Assembly (NCBI GenBank): GCA_964385465.1
Contig: CAYLPJ010000009.1
Location: forward strand, 62,001 to 126,000
Source of the DNA: CAYLPJ01 sp964385465
GTDB taxonomy: Bacteria; Planctomycetota; Phycisphaerae; SM23-33
Direction of reading: 5' to 3'
DNA length: 64,000 bases
Of the stretch, positions 23,742 to 31,589 are shown piece after piece. Within the stretch, counting starts at the first letter, position 1. Each line of letters begins with the position of its first letter. Under the pieces are notes generated by a model, which made no database searches, was not told the DNA's origin, and saw nothing but the letters and a program-made list of their open reading frames with translations. Both the position numbers and the translations under genes were made by a program.

Positions 23742-24534
23742 TGACCCGCCCTCCTCGGACCATCAGCGTGTAATAGGCGTTCGTCTTGGGGTACGGTCGG
23801 AAGAAGCCAATGCTCGGCCGCAGGATGAACGCCTCGGTCGTGTCGCTTTGGTTCGTGGTCGCTGTCCAGGCATACTGGGCGTCGAACGCCGCGTCCACGC
23901 CGTGATGGCTGCCGGCCTCGAAATCCATCTCCGAGATCAACTCCAGGATGTTCGGCAGGCGCCAGCCGCCGGGGTTGGGGCTCGGCGAGTCGCTCGGCCG
24001 CCAGGGGCCGACGCCGTCGTGCGTGACGCCGTTGGGCCCGCCGACGATCCCGCCGCTGGAGTACGCGGTGAATCCGCTTGTGTCGGTGCCGCTGAGCGCG
24101 AACGTGTCGGCGGTCTTGTTGGCGACCGTGTAGGTGTTGCCGTTCAGCTCGGTCATGCCCTCGACGCCCCAGATGGTCACCGAGTCGCCGTTGGACAGGT
24201 GGTGGTCCTGCGCGGTGGTCACCACGCCGGGGTTGGCCTGCGTCACGCCGTCGATGTTGCTCATCCCCGTGACGTGGACGAGGGCGTCGTACCAGGAAAG
24301 CAGGGAGGTGAACGGCGAGCCCAGCGTCGCGACGGGGTTCTCGATCCACCGCAGCGGCGGGGCGTCGGCGTGGACGGCCAGGGCGGAGGCCAGGTCGGTT
24401 ACCACGGTGCCGTCGTCGCGCATCCGCGACGGCGGCTTGAAGCCAGCCTGCACGTGGCCGTCGTCGCCGGCGGCGTAGCTGGTGGTCTGCCCGGTGACCG
24501 GCAGGAGGTTGCGGTGTCGGCGGTTCCAGGTCAT
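23734..24534 (-). CDS. Tail adhesin-like protein with FCCH-like and DUF1566 domains
   Basis: 266 residues. A domain like the ubiquitin-activating-enzyme FCCH fold found in many phage tail proteins occupies about residues 100-165 (HHLSNGDSVTIWGVEGMTEL, GNTYTVANKTADTFALSG). The C-terminus is a DUF1566/Lcl-type domain (GWRLPNILELISEMDF, YAWTATTNQSDTTEAFILRP), a C-type-lectin-like module often used for receptor binding. This suggests a host-recognition tip protein. DUF1566 proteins can be targets of diversity-generating retroelements, but no reverse transcriptase lies in the window. Confidence 0.7.
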   Translation of the reverse strand: MTWNRRHRNLLPVTGQTTSYAAGDDGHVQAGFKPPSRMRDDGTVVTDLASALAVHADAPPLRWIENPVATLGSPFTSLLSWYDALVHVTGMSNIDGVTQANPGVVTTAQDHHLSNGDSVTIWGVEGMTELNGNTYTVANKTADTFALSGTDTSGFTAYSSGGIVGGPNGVTHDGVGPWRPSDSPSPNPGGWRLPNILELISEMDFEAGSHHGVDAAFDAQYAWTATTNQSDTTEAFILRPSIGFFRPYPKTNAYYTLMVRGGRVNV

Positions 24535-24535
24535 G

Positions 24536-25621
24536 TCAATTCCCCGTGATCGTGACGCTGCCTGAGTGGACGTAGCCGCTCGCCTCGGCCATCACGTAGA
24601 ACGTGTCGTTGGTCGCCGTGTCGATGTTCATCACGGCCTGGCCACTTGCGTTGGTCTGCACCAGATAGCAGGCGTCGGTTGTGAGCTCCCTGATCTCGGT
24701 GCCGGTCGCGACGCTGAAGTCCGTCTGGGCGGCCGGGGCGCCCATGCTGCTGTCGCTGATCCAGACCGTCAGGAGGAAATACCCGCCGTAGTCGGTCCCT
24801 TCGGCATCCTTCACCTGGAGCGTCATCGTGCCCGTGCCGTCCGCGTCGTCGGCGCCGTTGAGCGTCACGTCGAACAGATAGCCCACGACGTCGGCGTGCA
24901 GCTCGGCCACGTTGACGGCGTCGTCCTGCAACTCGGCATTGCCGATGGCGTTGTCGGCCAGCGCGGCATTGCCGACGGCGTTGTCGGCAAGCTGTTCGGC
25001 CCCCACGGCGTCGGCGGCGATCTTCGCCTGCGTGACCGCATCGTCGGCGATCTTCGCCGTGGACACCGCGCTGTCGCTCAGCCCGGCCGTGGCATGGACG
25101 TGCAGGCCGTCGGCATTGCCGCCGTCGGTGAGCGTGTTGAGCTCGGCTGCGGTCGCCCCGGAGGCGATGCGAAAGGCCCCGACCATGCGGTAGTCGGTGA
25201 TGTCGTCGTGGTCGTAGCCGCTCGCACCCGTGGCGATCGTCGCCAGCGGCAGGTGCGGCGTCGTGCCGGGATCCGGGAAGCCCGACGTGCTCGTCCCTAC
25301 GGTCAGCGCGCCACCGTCGATGTAGAGAAAGGCGTATGTGGTCTGATTGGCCGTCAGGGCATTGCCGGCAGACCCGGCGTAGGAGAGCTGGGTGCCCCCC
25401 CACTGGAGCTTTCCGCCGCGAATGCCGTAGGTAGCTGTCCCGTCCTTGTAGACGCGGAAGGCGTTGCCCAGGGCCTTGGCCATGGTCAGCAGGCGCTGCT
25501 CGCGGCGGATGCCGGTATCGCCGTAGTACTCGCCGACCTCGGCGTAGGGGTAGTCGCAGTCGCTGTCGGTCGTACCGCGAAGGGCCGCGGTCTCCGTCGT
25601 GGTCAGGTCGGTCTCAGCCAT
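24536..25621 (-). CDS. Tail-fibre-like protein with AxAL/DNAVG repeats
   Basis: 361 residues. Its middle, about residues 185-245, carries imperfect 10-11-residue repeats rich in A, D, N and V (IADDAVTQAKIAADAVGAEQ, LADNAVGNAALADNAIGN), typical of shaft segments of trimeric phage fibres. The N-terminus (TTTETAALRGTTDSDCDYPY) resembles fibre attachment domains, and the C-terminus is a beta-sandwich-like module (LQVKDAEGTDYGGYFLLTVW). The ribosome-binding site GGAGG lies within the upstream gene's last codons. Together with the DUF1566 protein it probably forms the receptor-binding apparatus. Confidence 0.65.
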   Translation of the reverse strand: MAETDLTTTETAALRGTTDSDCDYPYAEVGEYYGDTGIRREQRLLTMAKALGNAFRVYKDGTATYGIRGGKLQWGGTQLSYAGSAGNALTANQTTYAFLYIDGGALTVGTSTSGFPDPGTTPHLPLATIATGASGYDHDDITDYRMVGAFRIASGATAAELNTLTDGGNADGLHVHATAGLSDSAVSTAKIADDAVTQAKIAADAVGAEQLADNAVGNAALADNAIGNAELQDDAVNVAELHADVVGYLFDVTLNGADDADGTGTMTLQVKDAEGTDYGGYFLLTVWISDSSMGAPAAQTDFSVATGTEIRELTTDACYLVQTNASGQAVMNIDTATNDTFYVMAEASGYVHSGSVTITGN

Positions 25622-25622
25622 G

Positions 25623-26354
25623 TCAGAGGTCCTCCGAGGGCGTGAAGGTCAGTGTCAGCGTGTCCGTGCCCCGGGCGAAGGCCGCGACCGCCAGATCGTC
25701 GGCGCCCCGGGGGTAGGTGTCGATGTAGGCGAACGTCTCGAATGCCGTGGACGCGTTGCCATGGGCGTCCTCGGTCTCCACTCGCATGGGCCAGACGCCA
25801 CGCGTCAGGGTGTCGGTCGTGAAGGTCAGGAAGTCGCGGCCGTAGGCCCAGACGTGCGCCCACTCGACCCCCCATCCGGGCGCGCCCGAGCCGCCGTAGC
25901 CCCATCCGCCCCGGCCGAAGTCCAGCCCCCACCCGCAGGCGCCCTTGCCCTGGGGGAAGACGGGAGCCTGGTGGACAAGGTCCGCGGCCGCGCCGGCGCC
26001 GACGGGGCCGAGGAATACCCGCCAGGCCTCGTCGATCTCGCGGGCGTCGAGGATGCTCCGTTTCAGGGCCACGCTCAGGCGGGAGGAGACGTCGCCGCCC
26101 CCACGTGCCTCCTGCCAGTAGTTCCTCGTCGCGTCCACGGGCGTGACGGCAAGCAGGAGCACGCCGTCGGCGGGGTCCGGCTTCGGCAGGTGGAACCGCA
26201 CCTGCCGCCGTCGCGGCCACTGCCAGTCCGCCAGTTCGCCGCCGACATACGCCTGGATCACGCGGTCGTCGTGGGTCGTGCCGGCCGTCACGACCAGGCC
26301 CGGTTCTGCGCAATACACGCCCAGGATGTCGATGCCCTTGGTGGTCCAGTTCAT
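25623..26354 (-). CDS. Phage tail structural hypothetical protein
   Basis: 243 residues whose ATG overlaps the preceding stop (ATGA). A glycine/tryptophan-rich centre (GLDFGRGGWGYGGSGAPGWG) lies between two beta-rich parts (GELADWQWPRRRQVRFHL and RVETEDAHGNASTAFETFAY). The Gly/Trp loop could be a flexible surface or ligand-binding element. The gene lies directly after the tail-chaperone region where a tape-measure gene would be expected, but neither its length nor its composition fits a tape measure. Confidence 0.55.
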   Translation of the reverse strand: MNWTTKGIDILGVYCAEPGLVVTAGTTHDDRVIQAYVGGELADWQWPRRRQVRFHLPKPDPADGVLLLAVTPVDATRNYWQEARGGGDVSSRLSVALKRSILDAREIDEAWRVFLGPVGAGAAADLVHQAPVFPQGKGACGWGLDFGRGGWGYGGSGAPGWGVEWAHVWAYGRDFLTFTTDTLTRGVWPMRVETEDAHGNASTAFETFAYIDTYPRGADDLAVAAFARGTDTLTLTFTPSEDL

Positions 26355-26758
26355 GGCGACAGGTCCCGGATGACCGCGCGCACGCGTGTGACCGCTTGGA
26401 GGTTCCCGCCGGAGGCAATGTACTCCACGCCGCGGACCGGCTCGAAGGCCAGCAGCACGCAGTGGCCGTAGGTGTGACCGTCGACACCGAAGTAGGTCCC
26501 TTCGGTCGTGCCCACCAGCAACTGCGCCGAGCGGACGGCGGTCTTCAGGGCGGCGTGGGCATCGGCCGCCAGCGCGGCGGGCGTGCCGCGAAACACGCCG
26601 GTTACAACGATGTCCCGCCCGCTTCGGCCGTGGAGCTGTGCGAACTGCCCGTGCACGCCGGGCATGGTCTCGGTCCGCAGGCGTGCGCGCGGCGGGCCGA
26701 TCCGCTCGGCGGCGGCGTCCGTCGTCAGCGGCGTGGCTTGGAATGTCGGGTTCGCCAT
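26351..26758 (-). CDS. Phage structural hypothetical protein
   Basis: 135 residues, ribosome-binding site AAAGGTG, followed by an overlapping downstream gene. It begins with an extended segment and then a compact alpha/beta region (RDIVVTGVFRGTPAALAADA, TYFGVDGHTYGHCVLLAFEP). It sits immediately after the frameshifted chaperone pair. No family is recognised; a tail completion or distal tail role is only positional inference. Confidence 0.5.
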   Translation of the reverse strand: MANPTFQATPLTTDAAAERIGPPRARLRTETMPGVHGQFAQLHGRSGRDIVVTGVFRGTPAALAADAHAALKTAVRSAQLLVGTTEGTYFGVDGHTYGHCVLLAFEPVRGVEYIASGGNLQAVTRVRAVIRDLSP

Positions 26759-26800
26759 GGATTCACCTTTGTTCCGGCGGGACGACGCGGCCGGGACCGG

Positions 26801-27307
26801 TCAGACAAGGTCCCCCGCCCGCCCGCCGCGAATGGCTGTGGTGTGCGTGGTGTCCAGGTCGCGGCCGTAGTAGTTCGCGGCCTCGATCCTGTCTCCGTGG
26901 ATGATCGTGATGCTCCGGACGCCGTCGTCGCCTGGGCCCATCGGATCGGTGGCCTGGAGGGGCTGCGGCGCTGTCGGCTTGCCTCGCGGCGTAGGCGGCT
27001 CACACGGCAGGGATGCGGGGCTCGATGCCGAGCGCCGGCCCGCCGGCGGCGCCGGGGCGCCGCTGTTTGCCGACTCGGCGGGCAGGTCATCCGGGAGCGC
27101 GTCGGCCGGCGGCGGGTCCTCCGGAGCGTCCGGCTCGTCGCCCGGCGTGGACGGAGGATCGTGCAGGCGTCCGGCGGCCCCCGTGGCCGCCAACAGCACG
27201 GCCCGGTCGTACTGGCCGGGCGTCGAGGGGGCGTTCAGGACGGCTCGTGCAGTGAGGACGGCGTCGGCGGAGCGGGGGGGCAGTTCGCTTGTGCGTTCGT
27301 GGTGCAT
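26801..27307 (-). CDS. Tail assembly chaperone extension (frameshift product partner)
   Basis: 168 residues if started at its own ATG, but I think it is mainly made as a C-terminal extension of the upstream protein by -1 frameshifting. The two frames overlap by 73 nt and contain a perfectly phased C7 slippery run. The expected fusion is 170 residues of the upstream protein plus 157 of this one. The body is Pro/Ala/Asp-rich and disordered (PEDPPPADALPDDLPAESAN), ending in a folded-looking segment (SITIIHGDRIEAANYYGRDL). The own ATG has only a distant GGAG. Position after the tail-tube-like gene matches the gpG/gpGT pair of long-tailed phages. Confidence 0.6.
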   Translation of the reverse strand: MHHERTSELPPRSADAVLTARAVLNAPSTPGQYDRAVLLAATGAAGRLHDPPSTPGDEPDAPEDPPPADALPDDLPAESANSGAPAPPAGRRSASSPASLPCEPPTPRGKPTAPQPLQATDPMGPGDDGVRSITIIHGDRIEAANYYGRDLDTTHTTAIRGGRAGDLV

Positions 27308-27783
27308 TGGGCAGACCACTCCAGAAGTTGAGCCAGCCAGCTCGGCGGCCGCGACGCCTCGAAGGCCAGCAGGGCGGCCTTCTGGTCGTCGGTCAGGGCG
27401 TACTGGGCGTCGAGGAGCGTGGCGGCCAGTTGAAAGGCGGCGCGGATCATCTCGGCGTCGCGTTGAGCATCGAGCAGCAGAGAAACCGAGGTCGGGCGCC
27501 CGCACCGGGGGCAGGTCTCGTTCTCGCGAAGCCGGGCGGCCGTCAGCAGATACCTCGCCTCCGGCGGAGGAGGCCCGCCTCGGACGGCGAGGGAGACGCC
27601 GTCGGGCTCGAAGCGCGGCACGATCGCCTGCCGGGGCGCGGGGATGGCCCAGGCCACGCCGTGCAGCGTCAGCCGGTCGCAGAGGTCCGGATGGGATGCC
27701 TGCGACAGCGGCCTGCGGGAGTCGACCTCCAGCGCGCGTGCGGCGTCACGGTCCATCGCCTGGATGGCGGTCGGCGGCGTCAT
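27235..27783 (-). CDS. Tail assembly chaperone-like protein (zero frame)
   Basis: 182 residues; its ATG overlaps the tail-tube-like gene stop by 4 nt. It has a CxxC pair (NETCPRCGRPTSV) and a helical C-terminal half (AAFQLAATLLDAQYALTDDQ), as expected of a gpG-like chaperone that coats a tape measure. Codons 169-170 are the two CCC codons of a C7 slippery run, after which it continues 12 residues in its own frame. Identification comes from gene order and the frameshift site rather than from sequence similarity I recognise. Confidence 0.6.
   Translation of the reverse strand: MTPPTAIQAMDRDAARALEVDSRRPLSQASHPDLCDRLTLHGVAWAIPAPRQAIVPRFEPDGVSLAVRGGPPPPEARYLLTAARLRENETCPRCGRPTSVSLLLDAQRDAEMIRAAFQLAATLLDAQYALTDDQKAALLAFEASRPPSWLAQLLEWSAQCTTNAQANCPPAPPTPSSLHEPS
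27274..27280 (-). promoter_or_regulatory. Programmed -1 frameshift site (slippery C CCC CCC)
   Basis: Seven consecutive C residues on the coding strand. In the zero frame they read TGC CCC CCC GCT, which is exactly the X XXY YYZ phase of a -1 site. Slipping joins codon 170 of the upstream frame to CGC (Arg12) of the downstream frame. GC-rich sequence downstream could form a stimulatory stem. Confidence 0.65.
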
Positions 27784-28160
27784 GCGATGCTCGGGGCGCT
27801 CTCGGCGATGAAGGGCAGGGCCACGGCGGAGGCGGCGTCGCGCCGCACGGCCGCGTCGTAGCCGCCGATCGAGCAGCCGGCGATGGTGACGGTCTTGTCG
27901 GTGCCGCCCTTGACGTCCTGCCAGACGAAAGACAGCGTGCCGGTGGACCCCTTGACGGCGTCGGCGCTGGTCGGGTCCAGCAGTGTGATCGTGCCGCTGG
28001 TCCGGGCGGTGGTGTAGCGTGCGACGGACTCGTGGGTGTCGTCGTCGCCGGCGGCTCGGATCTCGCCGTATCGGACGGACACGACCACGCTCTGGACGCC
28101 GGTAATCGACGTCTCGCCGAGGGCGACGCTCTTGGGATTGTGGTAAACGTTGAAGGCCAT
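27780..28160 (-). CDS. Tail-tube-like protein
   Basis: 126 residues beginning MAFNVYHNPKSVALGETSIT after a GGGAG site. Composition is beta-sandwich-like, with motifs typical of phage tail tube proteins: a strand-turn VQSVVVSVRYGEIRAAGDDD, a Thr-rich strand SGTITLLDPTSADAV and a final strand KTVTIAGCSIGGYDA. Length and location, directly before the chaperone pair, fit a major tail or tube protein of the lambda-gpV/HK97 type. The CDS call is firm; the tube assignment is moderate. Confidence 0.65.
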   Translation of the reverse strand: MAFNVYHNPKSVALGETSITGVQSVVVSVRYGEIRAAGDDDTHESVARYTTARTSGTITLLDPTSADAVKGSTGTLSFVWQDVKGGTDKTVTIAGCSIGGYDAAVRRDAASAVALPFIAESAPSIA

Positions 28161-28177
28161 CGGTTGCTCCCGGGAAG

Positions 28178-28678
28178 TCAGTGTGAGGTCGGGCTGTCCA
28201 GGACGATGCCGACCGAGGCGTTCAGCCGGCAGGCGGCCCATGGCGGGCCGATCGAGGCGTCCACCTCCGGCGGGCCCCACGTCAGACGGCGGTGGTAGTG
28301 GTTGCCGTCCCCCCATGCCTTCGCGTCGGCCGGAGGGTCGGCCTCGACGGCGTTGACCGCGGCGTTCTTCAACCGAAGCACCTCGGCCAGCCGCGAGGCC
28401 TCGTCGGCCGAGCCGTCGTCCACCAGGGCCGCGACGGTCAGTTCCAGCTCGACGTTGCAGCCGCGGACATCCTCGGGGGAGGCGTCCTCGCGGGTGGTCA
28501 GGTACCGCACGACGGCCAGCGGAGAGCGGACCAACTGCTTGTCGGCGACCTCCCCGCCCGCCGTGGCGACGGCGACGGACGCGAAAACGGGGGCGCCGTC
28601 GGTGGTGGCCGCCGCAAGGGCGTTGCGAACGTCCTCGACAACGGACCAGTCCGTGTTGGTGATGGTGATGGCGGCCAT
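28178..28678 (-). CDS. Head-tail connector/tail terminator-like protein
   Basis: 166 residues with AAAGGAG upstream of the ATG. It begins with a helix carrying a TDW...VEDVRNALAAA pattern, then alternating strands (PVFASVAVATAGGEVADKQL) and a long acidic-hydrophobic strand (CNVELELTVAALVDDG). This alpha/beta layout and the slot just before the tube-like gene match tail terminator proteins (gpU-like), which measure about 130-170 residues. The C-terminus WGPPEVDASIGPPWAACRLN is beta-rich. Assignment by position and fold impression only. Confidence 0.55.
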   Translation of the reverse strand: MAAITITNTDWSVVEDVRNALAAATTDGAPVFASVAVATAGGEVADKQLVRSPLAVVRYLTTREDASPEDVRGCNVELELTVAALVDDGSADEASRLAEVLRLKNAAVNAVEADPPADAKAWGDGNHYHRRLTWGPPEVDASIGPPWAACRLNASVGIVLDSPTSH

Positions 28679-28695
28679 GGCAGGCTCCTTTCGGC

Positions 28696-29496
28696 TCAGA
28701 CGCGGACCTGGCGGACGGCAGAGCCCGAGGGCGAGGCAGCGACGTCCCCCTCGCCGCCGCGCACCGCCAGCACCAGCGAAGCCATCGCCCGCTCCCACTC
28801 GCCGTGGTGGTAGTCCCGCAGGCGGCTGTACATCGTCTCGGCGCCGCTGCGGTGGCAACGGCCGAGGGCGATCTCCAGCGCCCGGTGCGCCGCGGCCACC
28901 CGAAGCTGGGCGGGATTGGCGATCCGCCGCAGGTCCGGGAGCGATCGCCCGGCGTCGGCAATGAACCACGCAGCCGCGGAGGCATGTCCGCCGAGGGTGT
29001 CGCGGAACATCGCGGCCGTGCGGGCCAGGACGTCCTGGCAGGCCAGGCGGATGAACTCCGCGCAGCCGGCGGTGTCGTCGTAGCCGGGCAGAGCCTCGAT
29101 CCCGTCCCACAGCGTGTCGAGGTCCTCGTCCACGCAGAGGGCGACCTGCACCGGGCAGGCGCCGTCGGCCACGAAACGGTGGACGAAGAACGCCCCGCTC
29201 AGGCCGCTGGCGTTGGCTTCGGTGAGGGCCACCTCGACGGCGGCCTCGGCCGTGCCGTCCAGGCCCGAGGTGTCGGCGGTGCCCGTGGCGACCTTGGCGT
29301 CGGCGGCGCGGGCGGCGTCCTTGAACAGTTCGGCCGTCACGGTCCCGCCGTCGCGCGTCATGGCCAGCCAGAGGACGCCGCCGTCGGTGTTCTCGGCGCC
29401 TTCCTTGGTGGCCACGCCGCCCAGCCGCCAGCGCGAGGTATGGAAGCCTTCGCCGCGGTTCTCGTAGCTGATGATGGATTCCCACGCGCGGGACAT
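28696..29496 (-). CDS. Head-tail connector region hypothetical protein
   Basis: 266 residues, starting 3 nt after the previous stop. The N-terminal third is beta-rich (FHTSRWRLGGVATKEGAENT). The rest is helical with several cysteines and aromatic residues (GCAEFIRLACQDVLARTAAM, HRALEIALGRCHRSGAETMY). It may be an adaptor or neck protein between portal and tail. No family is recognised. It lies in the usual place of head completion genes between capsid and tail tube. Confidence 0.55.
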   Translation of the reverse strand: MSRAWESIISYENRGEGFHTSRWRLGGVATKEGAENTDGGVLWLAMTRDGGTVTAELFKDAARAADAKVATGTADTSGLDGTAEAAVEVALTEANASGLSGAFFVHRFVADGACPVQVALCVDEDLDTLWDGIEALPGYDDTAGCAEFIRLACQDVLARTAAMFRDTLGGHASAAAWFIADAGRSLPDLRRIANPAQLRVAAAHRALEIALGRCHRSGAETMYSRLRDYHHGEWERAMASLVLAVRGGEGDVAASPSGSAVRQVRV

Positions 29497-29499
29497 GGT

Positions 29500-29838
29500 T
29501 CACCACACGCTGACGGCGAGGTCGGCGTAGTTGCTGCCGGCCGCGGCGTTCCGTGCCTGGATGTCTGCCGAGGCCGGAATGCTCAGCCCCTCCAAGAGCC
29601 AGGCGCTGCCGGCGGGGATGGTGAAGTGGTCCGTGGTCCCACCGTCCAGCGAGATCGTCGCGGCGTGCGTCGCGACGGAGACGTGGAGGTAGTGGCACGT
29701 GCGGGCCGGAGCGGTGACCACACTGGCGTAGGTATCCTCGCCGGCGGCATCGGTGCCCTGGACGGGCAACCCGCTGGCCGGGACGACGTTGACCGTCGCG
29801 GCCGATTCGTGGAGCTTGACGTTCACAAGGTCGGGCAT
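29500..29838 (-). CDS. Small phage structural protein, beta-rich
   Basis: 112 residues, ribosome-binding site CGGAGAA. Short hydrophilic strands with many Ala/Thr/Val residues (ATVNVVPASGLPVQGTDAAG, YLHVSVATHAATISLDGGTT) suggest a compact beta-sandwich, as in decoration or neck proteins. It is encoded shortly after the capsid gene, so a capsid decoration role is plausible. Function not established. Confidence 0.55.
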   Translation of the reverse strand: MPDLVNVKLHESAATVNVVPASGLPVQGTDAAGEDTYASVVTAPARTCHYLHVSVATHAATISLDGGTTDHFTIPAGSAWLLEGLSIPASADIQARNAAAGSNYADLAVSVW

Positions 29839-29894
29839 GGGTGGGTTCTCCGTGGGTCGCGGTGGGGTTCAGGTAGAGGCCGGCGGTGCCTGTA

Positions 29895-30047
29895 CTACCG
29901 GCGTTTGCCGGCGGCGACACGTGCGGCGGCGCGTTCGTGCATGCGGCGGATCTCGCGTTTGGTTCGCTGATCGACCGGCCCGCGCTGGAGCATGGCGTTG
30001 AGGTGCATGGCGGCGCGGCGGTCAACGGTCTTGCGGTCAAGAGGCAT
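29895..30047 (-). CDS. 50-residue basic phage protein
   Basis: Very small, strongly basic helical protein (MPLDRKTVDRRAAMHLNAML ... IRRMHERAAARVAAGKRR). The ATG overlaps the end of the upstream gene and has GGAG at about 8 nt. Its charge would suit nucleic acid binding in or near the head. Its reality is supported by overlap, ribosome-binding site and codon pattern. Confidence 0.5.
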   Translation of the reverse strand: MPLDRKTVDRRAAMHLNAMLQRGPVDQRTKREIRRMHERAAARVAAGKRR

Positions 30048-30594
30048 CGTCGGGCTCCGGCTGGGCGAGTTCGCGCGTCTCGGCGGGGGCGGCGAGCCCC
30101 ACGTCCCGCATGCGCTGGCGGACGATGCCGACGGCGCGGGCGCGGCGGCTCTCGATGGCCTCGATGTCCTCCGCCGTGGGCTCCGAGGGAGCCGAATGCG
30201 GGTGGCAGTAGCCCTTCGTCGAGGCGTACCAGGACATCTGCGGCGTGCCCGGATGCCCGTTGATATGGTCATCGAGGGGCACCCAGACGAGGGTCTTTCG
30301 GTAGGCGACCCGGCCGTCGGGCCCGATCGTGTCGTGCCATCGGCCGGTCCACATCTCCACGGCGCTGTGGCGTCGTCGTGGGGCAGTGGGGCCGGCGCCG
30401 TCGGGGGCCCCGGCCGGGAGGTAGCGCCAGACCATCCCGCGTCTGCACACCAGGAACCGTTTGCCCTGGAGGATGCGGTAGTCGGCGGTCTGGCCGGCGG
30501 CGTCGATGAGTCCGCCGCGGAGCTTGAGGTCGGAGAGGGCGTCGCGGGCCTCGCGGAGCTCAGCATCGGTCAGGTCGTAACGGTCTTCGTACAT
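30037..30594 (-). CDS. Phage head-region hypothetical protein
   Basis: 185 residues from an ATG with AAAGGA. It begins with a helical acidic stretch (YDLTDAELREARDALSDLKL) and contains a beta-rich middle with several Trp and His residues (VCRRGMVWRYLP, VEMWTGRWHDTIGPDGRVAY). A charged helical end (EDIEAIESRRARAVGIVRQR) follows. Directly after the major capsid gene, it may be a head completion protein. No family is recognised. Confidence 0.55.
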   Translation of the reverse strand: MYEDRYDLTDAELREARDALSDLKLRGGLIDAAGQTADYRILQGKRFLVCRRGMVWRYLPAGAPDGAGPTAPRRRHSAVEMWTGRWHDTIGPDGRVAYRKTLVWVPLDDHINGHPGTPQMSWYASTKGYCHPHSAPSEPTAEDIEAIESRRARAVGIVRQRMRDVGLAAPAETRELAQPEPDDAS

Positions 30595-30683
30595 GGGCGT
30601 CCTTTCGTTGGCCGTGCGGGGGGCGCCGCGGGCGCGCCCCCCACCGGCCGTCGTTGGAGGAAAGGTGAGGCGGTCCGGGCCGC

Positions 30684-31568
30684 TTACGCGTCGGTGATGA
30701 TCGGCACGCCGTAGGTGTCGATGTTCTCGCCGACGCCGTAGGCGATGGTGGCGACCACCTCGGTGCTTCGAGCGGAGGCGTCGCGCTCGTACTCGACCCT
30801 CAGGGGCCGGAGTTGGACGAGGGTGAGCGCCTCGCGGACGAACATCGCCCCGACGCGGTCGGCGCCGGCGTTGGCGGTCTCGACCTCGGTGGTCACGTAG
30901 ATGGGCACGCCGCAGAACAGGCCCCAGAAGCCGGCGGCCGGCGTGCCCTCCGGCAGCCGCCCCTCGCGGAGCAGCTCGGTGAGGTTGCCGAAGACCGCCG
31001 CGCTGTTCGACGTGCCGGTCAGCGCGCTGAACAGGTCGTACTTCTGGGTCGGGTGCAGCACGCAGACGATCTGCCCGGGAGCGTTGCTCATCTCCAGCGT
31101 GTACATCCCCTCGATGAAGTCGCTGACGGCCAGGTCCTGCCCGCTGGTGCCGACCTCGCCCGTGCCGTCGCTGTTCAGCGAGGCGAACAGGCCGCACAGG
31201 TCGCCGTCGATCTTCTGGGCGATCGCCCGTCCGCTGCTCCGCGCCCAGATGCCGAGATCGCCGATGACGGACGTCTCCAGCGCCAGGTCGGTCACCTCGG
31301 TGCTGAGCCCGACCTCGCCGACGGTGATCGACGCGGACGTCGTCGGGGTGCGGGCGGTCGAGGCGAGGTCGTCGCCCTCGCCGACGGCGGCGGCGGTGGT
31401 CGTGGGAAGCCGCGTCTGCTCCCAGACCTTCCCCTGGCCCGCGCCGAGGTACTCGCGCTGCACCAGGTTGGCCACCACCAGGTTCGGGCGGGCCTCGTCG
31501 AGAATGTCCGCCGTGATCATCTCGCTGGGAACCCACGCGTCGAGCGTGGTTGTCGTGGTCTGTGCCAT
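30684..31568 (-). CDS. Major capsid protein
   Basis: 294 residues with the strongest ribosome-binding site of the cassette (AGGAGAT, 8 nt), as expected for the most abundant protein. The opening MAQTTTTTLDAWVPSEMITA, the alternating helices and strands (NLVVANLVQREYLGAGQGKV, GIWARSSGRAIAQKIDGDLC), the conserved VCVLHPTQKYDLFSA and the FCGVPIYVTTEVE segment near residues 220-235 fit HK97-fold capsid proteins that lack a cleavable delta domain. It follows the scaffold gene. No protease is encoded nearby, so a separate scaffold rather than an N-terminal scaffold domain is likely used. Confidence 0.8.
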   Translation of the reverse strand: MAQTTTTTLDAWVPSEMITADILDEARPNLVVANLVQREYLGAGQGKVWEQTRLPTTTAAAVGEGDDLASTARTPTTSASITVGEVGLSTEVTDLALETSVIGDLGIWARSSGRAIAQKIDGDLCGLFASLNSDGTGEVGTSGQDLAVSDFIEGMYTLEMSNAPGQIVCVLHPTQKYDLFSALTGTSNSAAVFGNLTELLREGRLPEGTPAAGFWGLFCGVPIYVTTEVETANAGADRVGAMFVREALTLVQLRPLRVEYERDASARSTEVVATIAYGVGENIDTYGVPIITDA

Positions 31569-31589
31569 GATAGATATCTCCTACAGGTT

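Noticed and set aside
23734..24534. Diversity-generating retroelement target
   Set aside because: DUF1566 proteins can be targets, but no reverse transcriptase or template repeat is visible in the window and no near-repeat of the 3' end was found.
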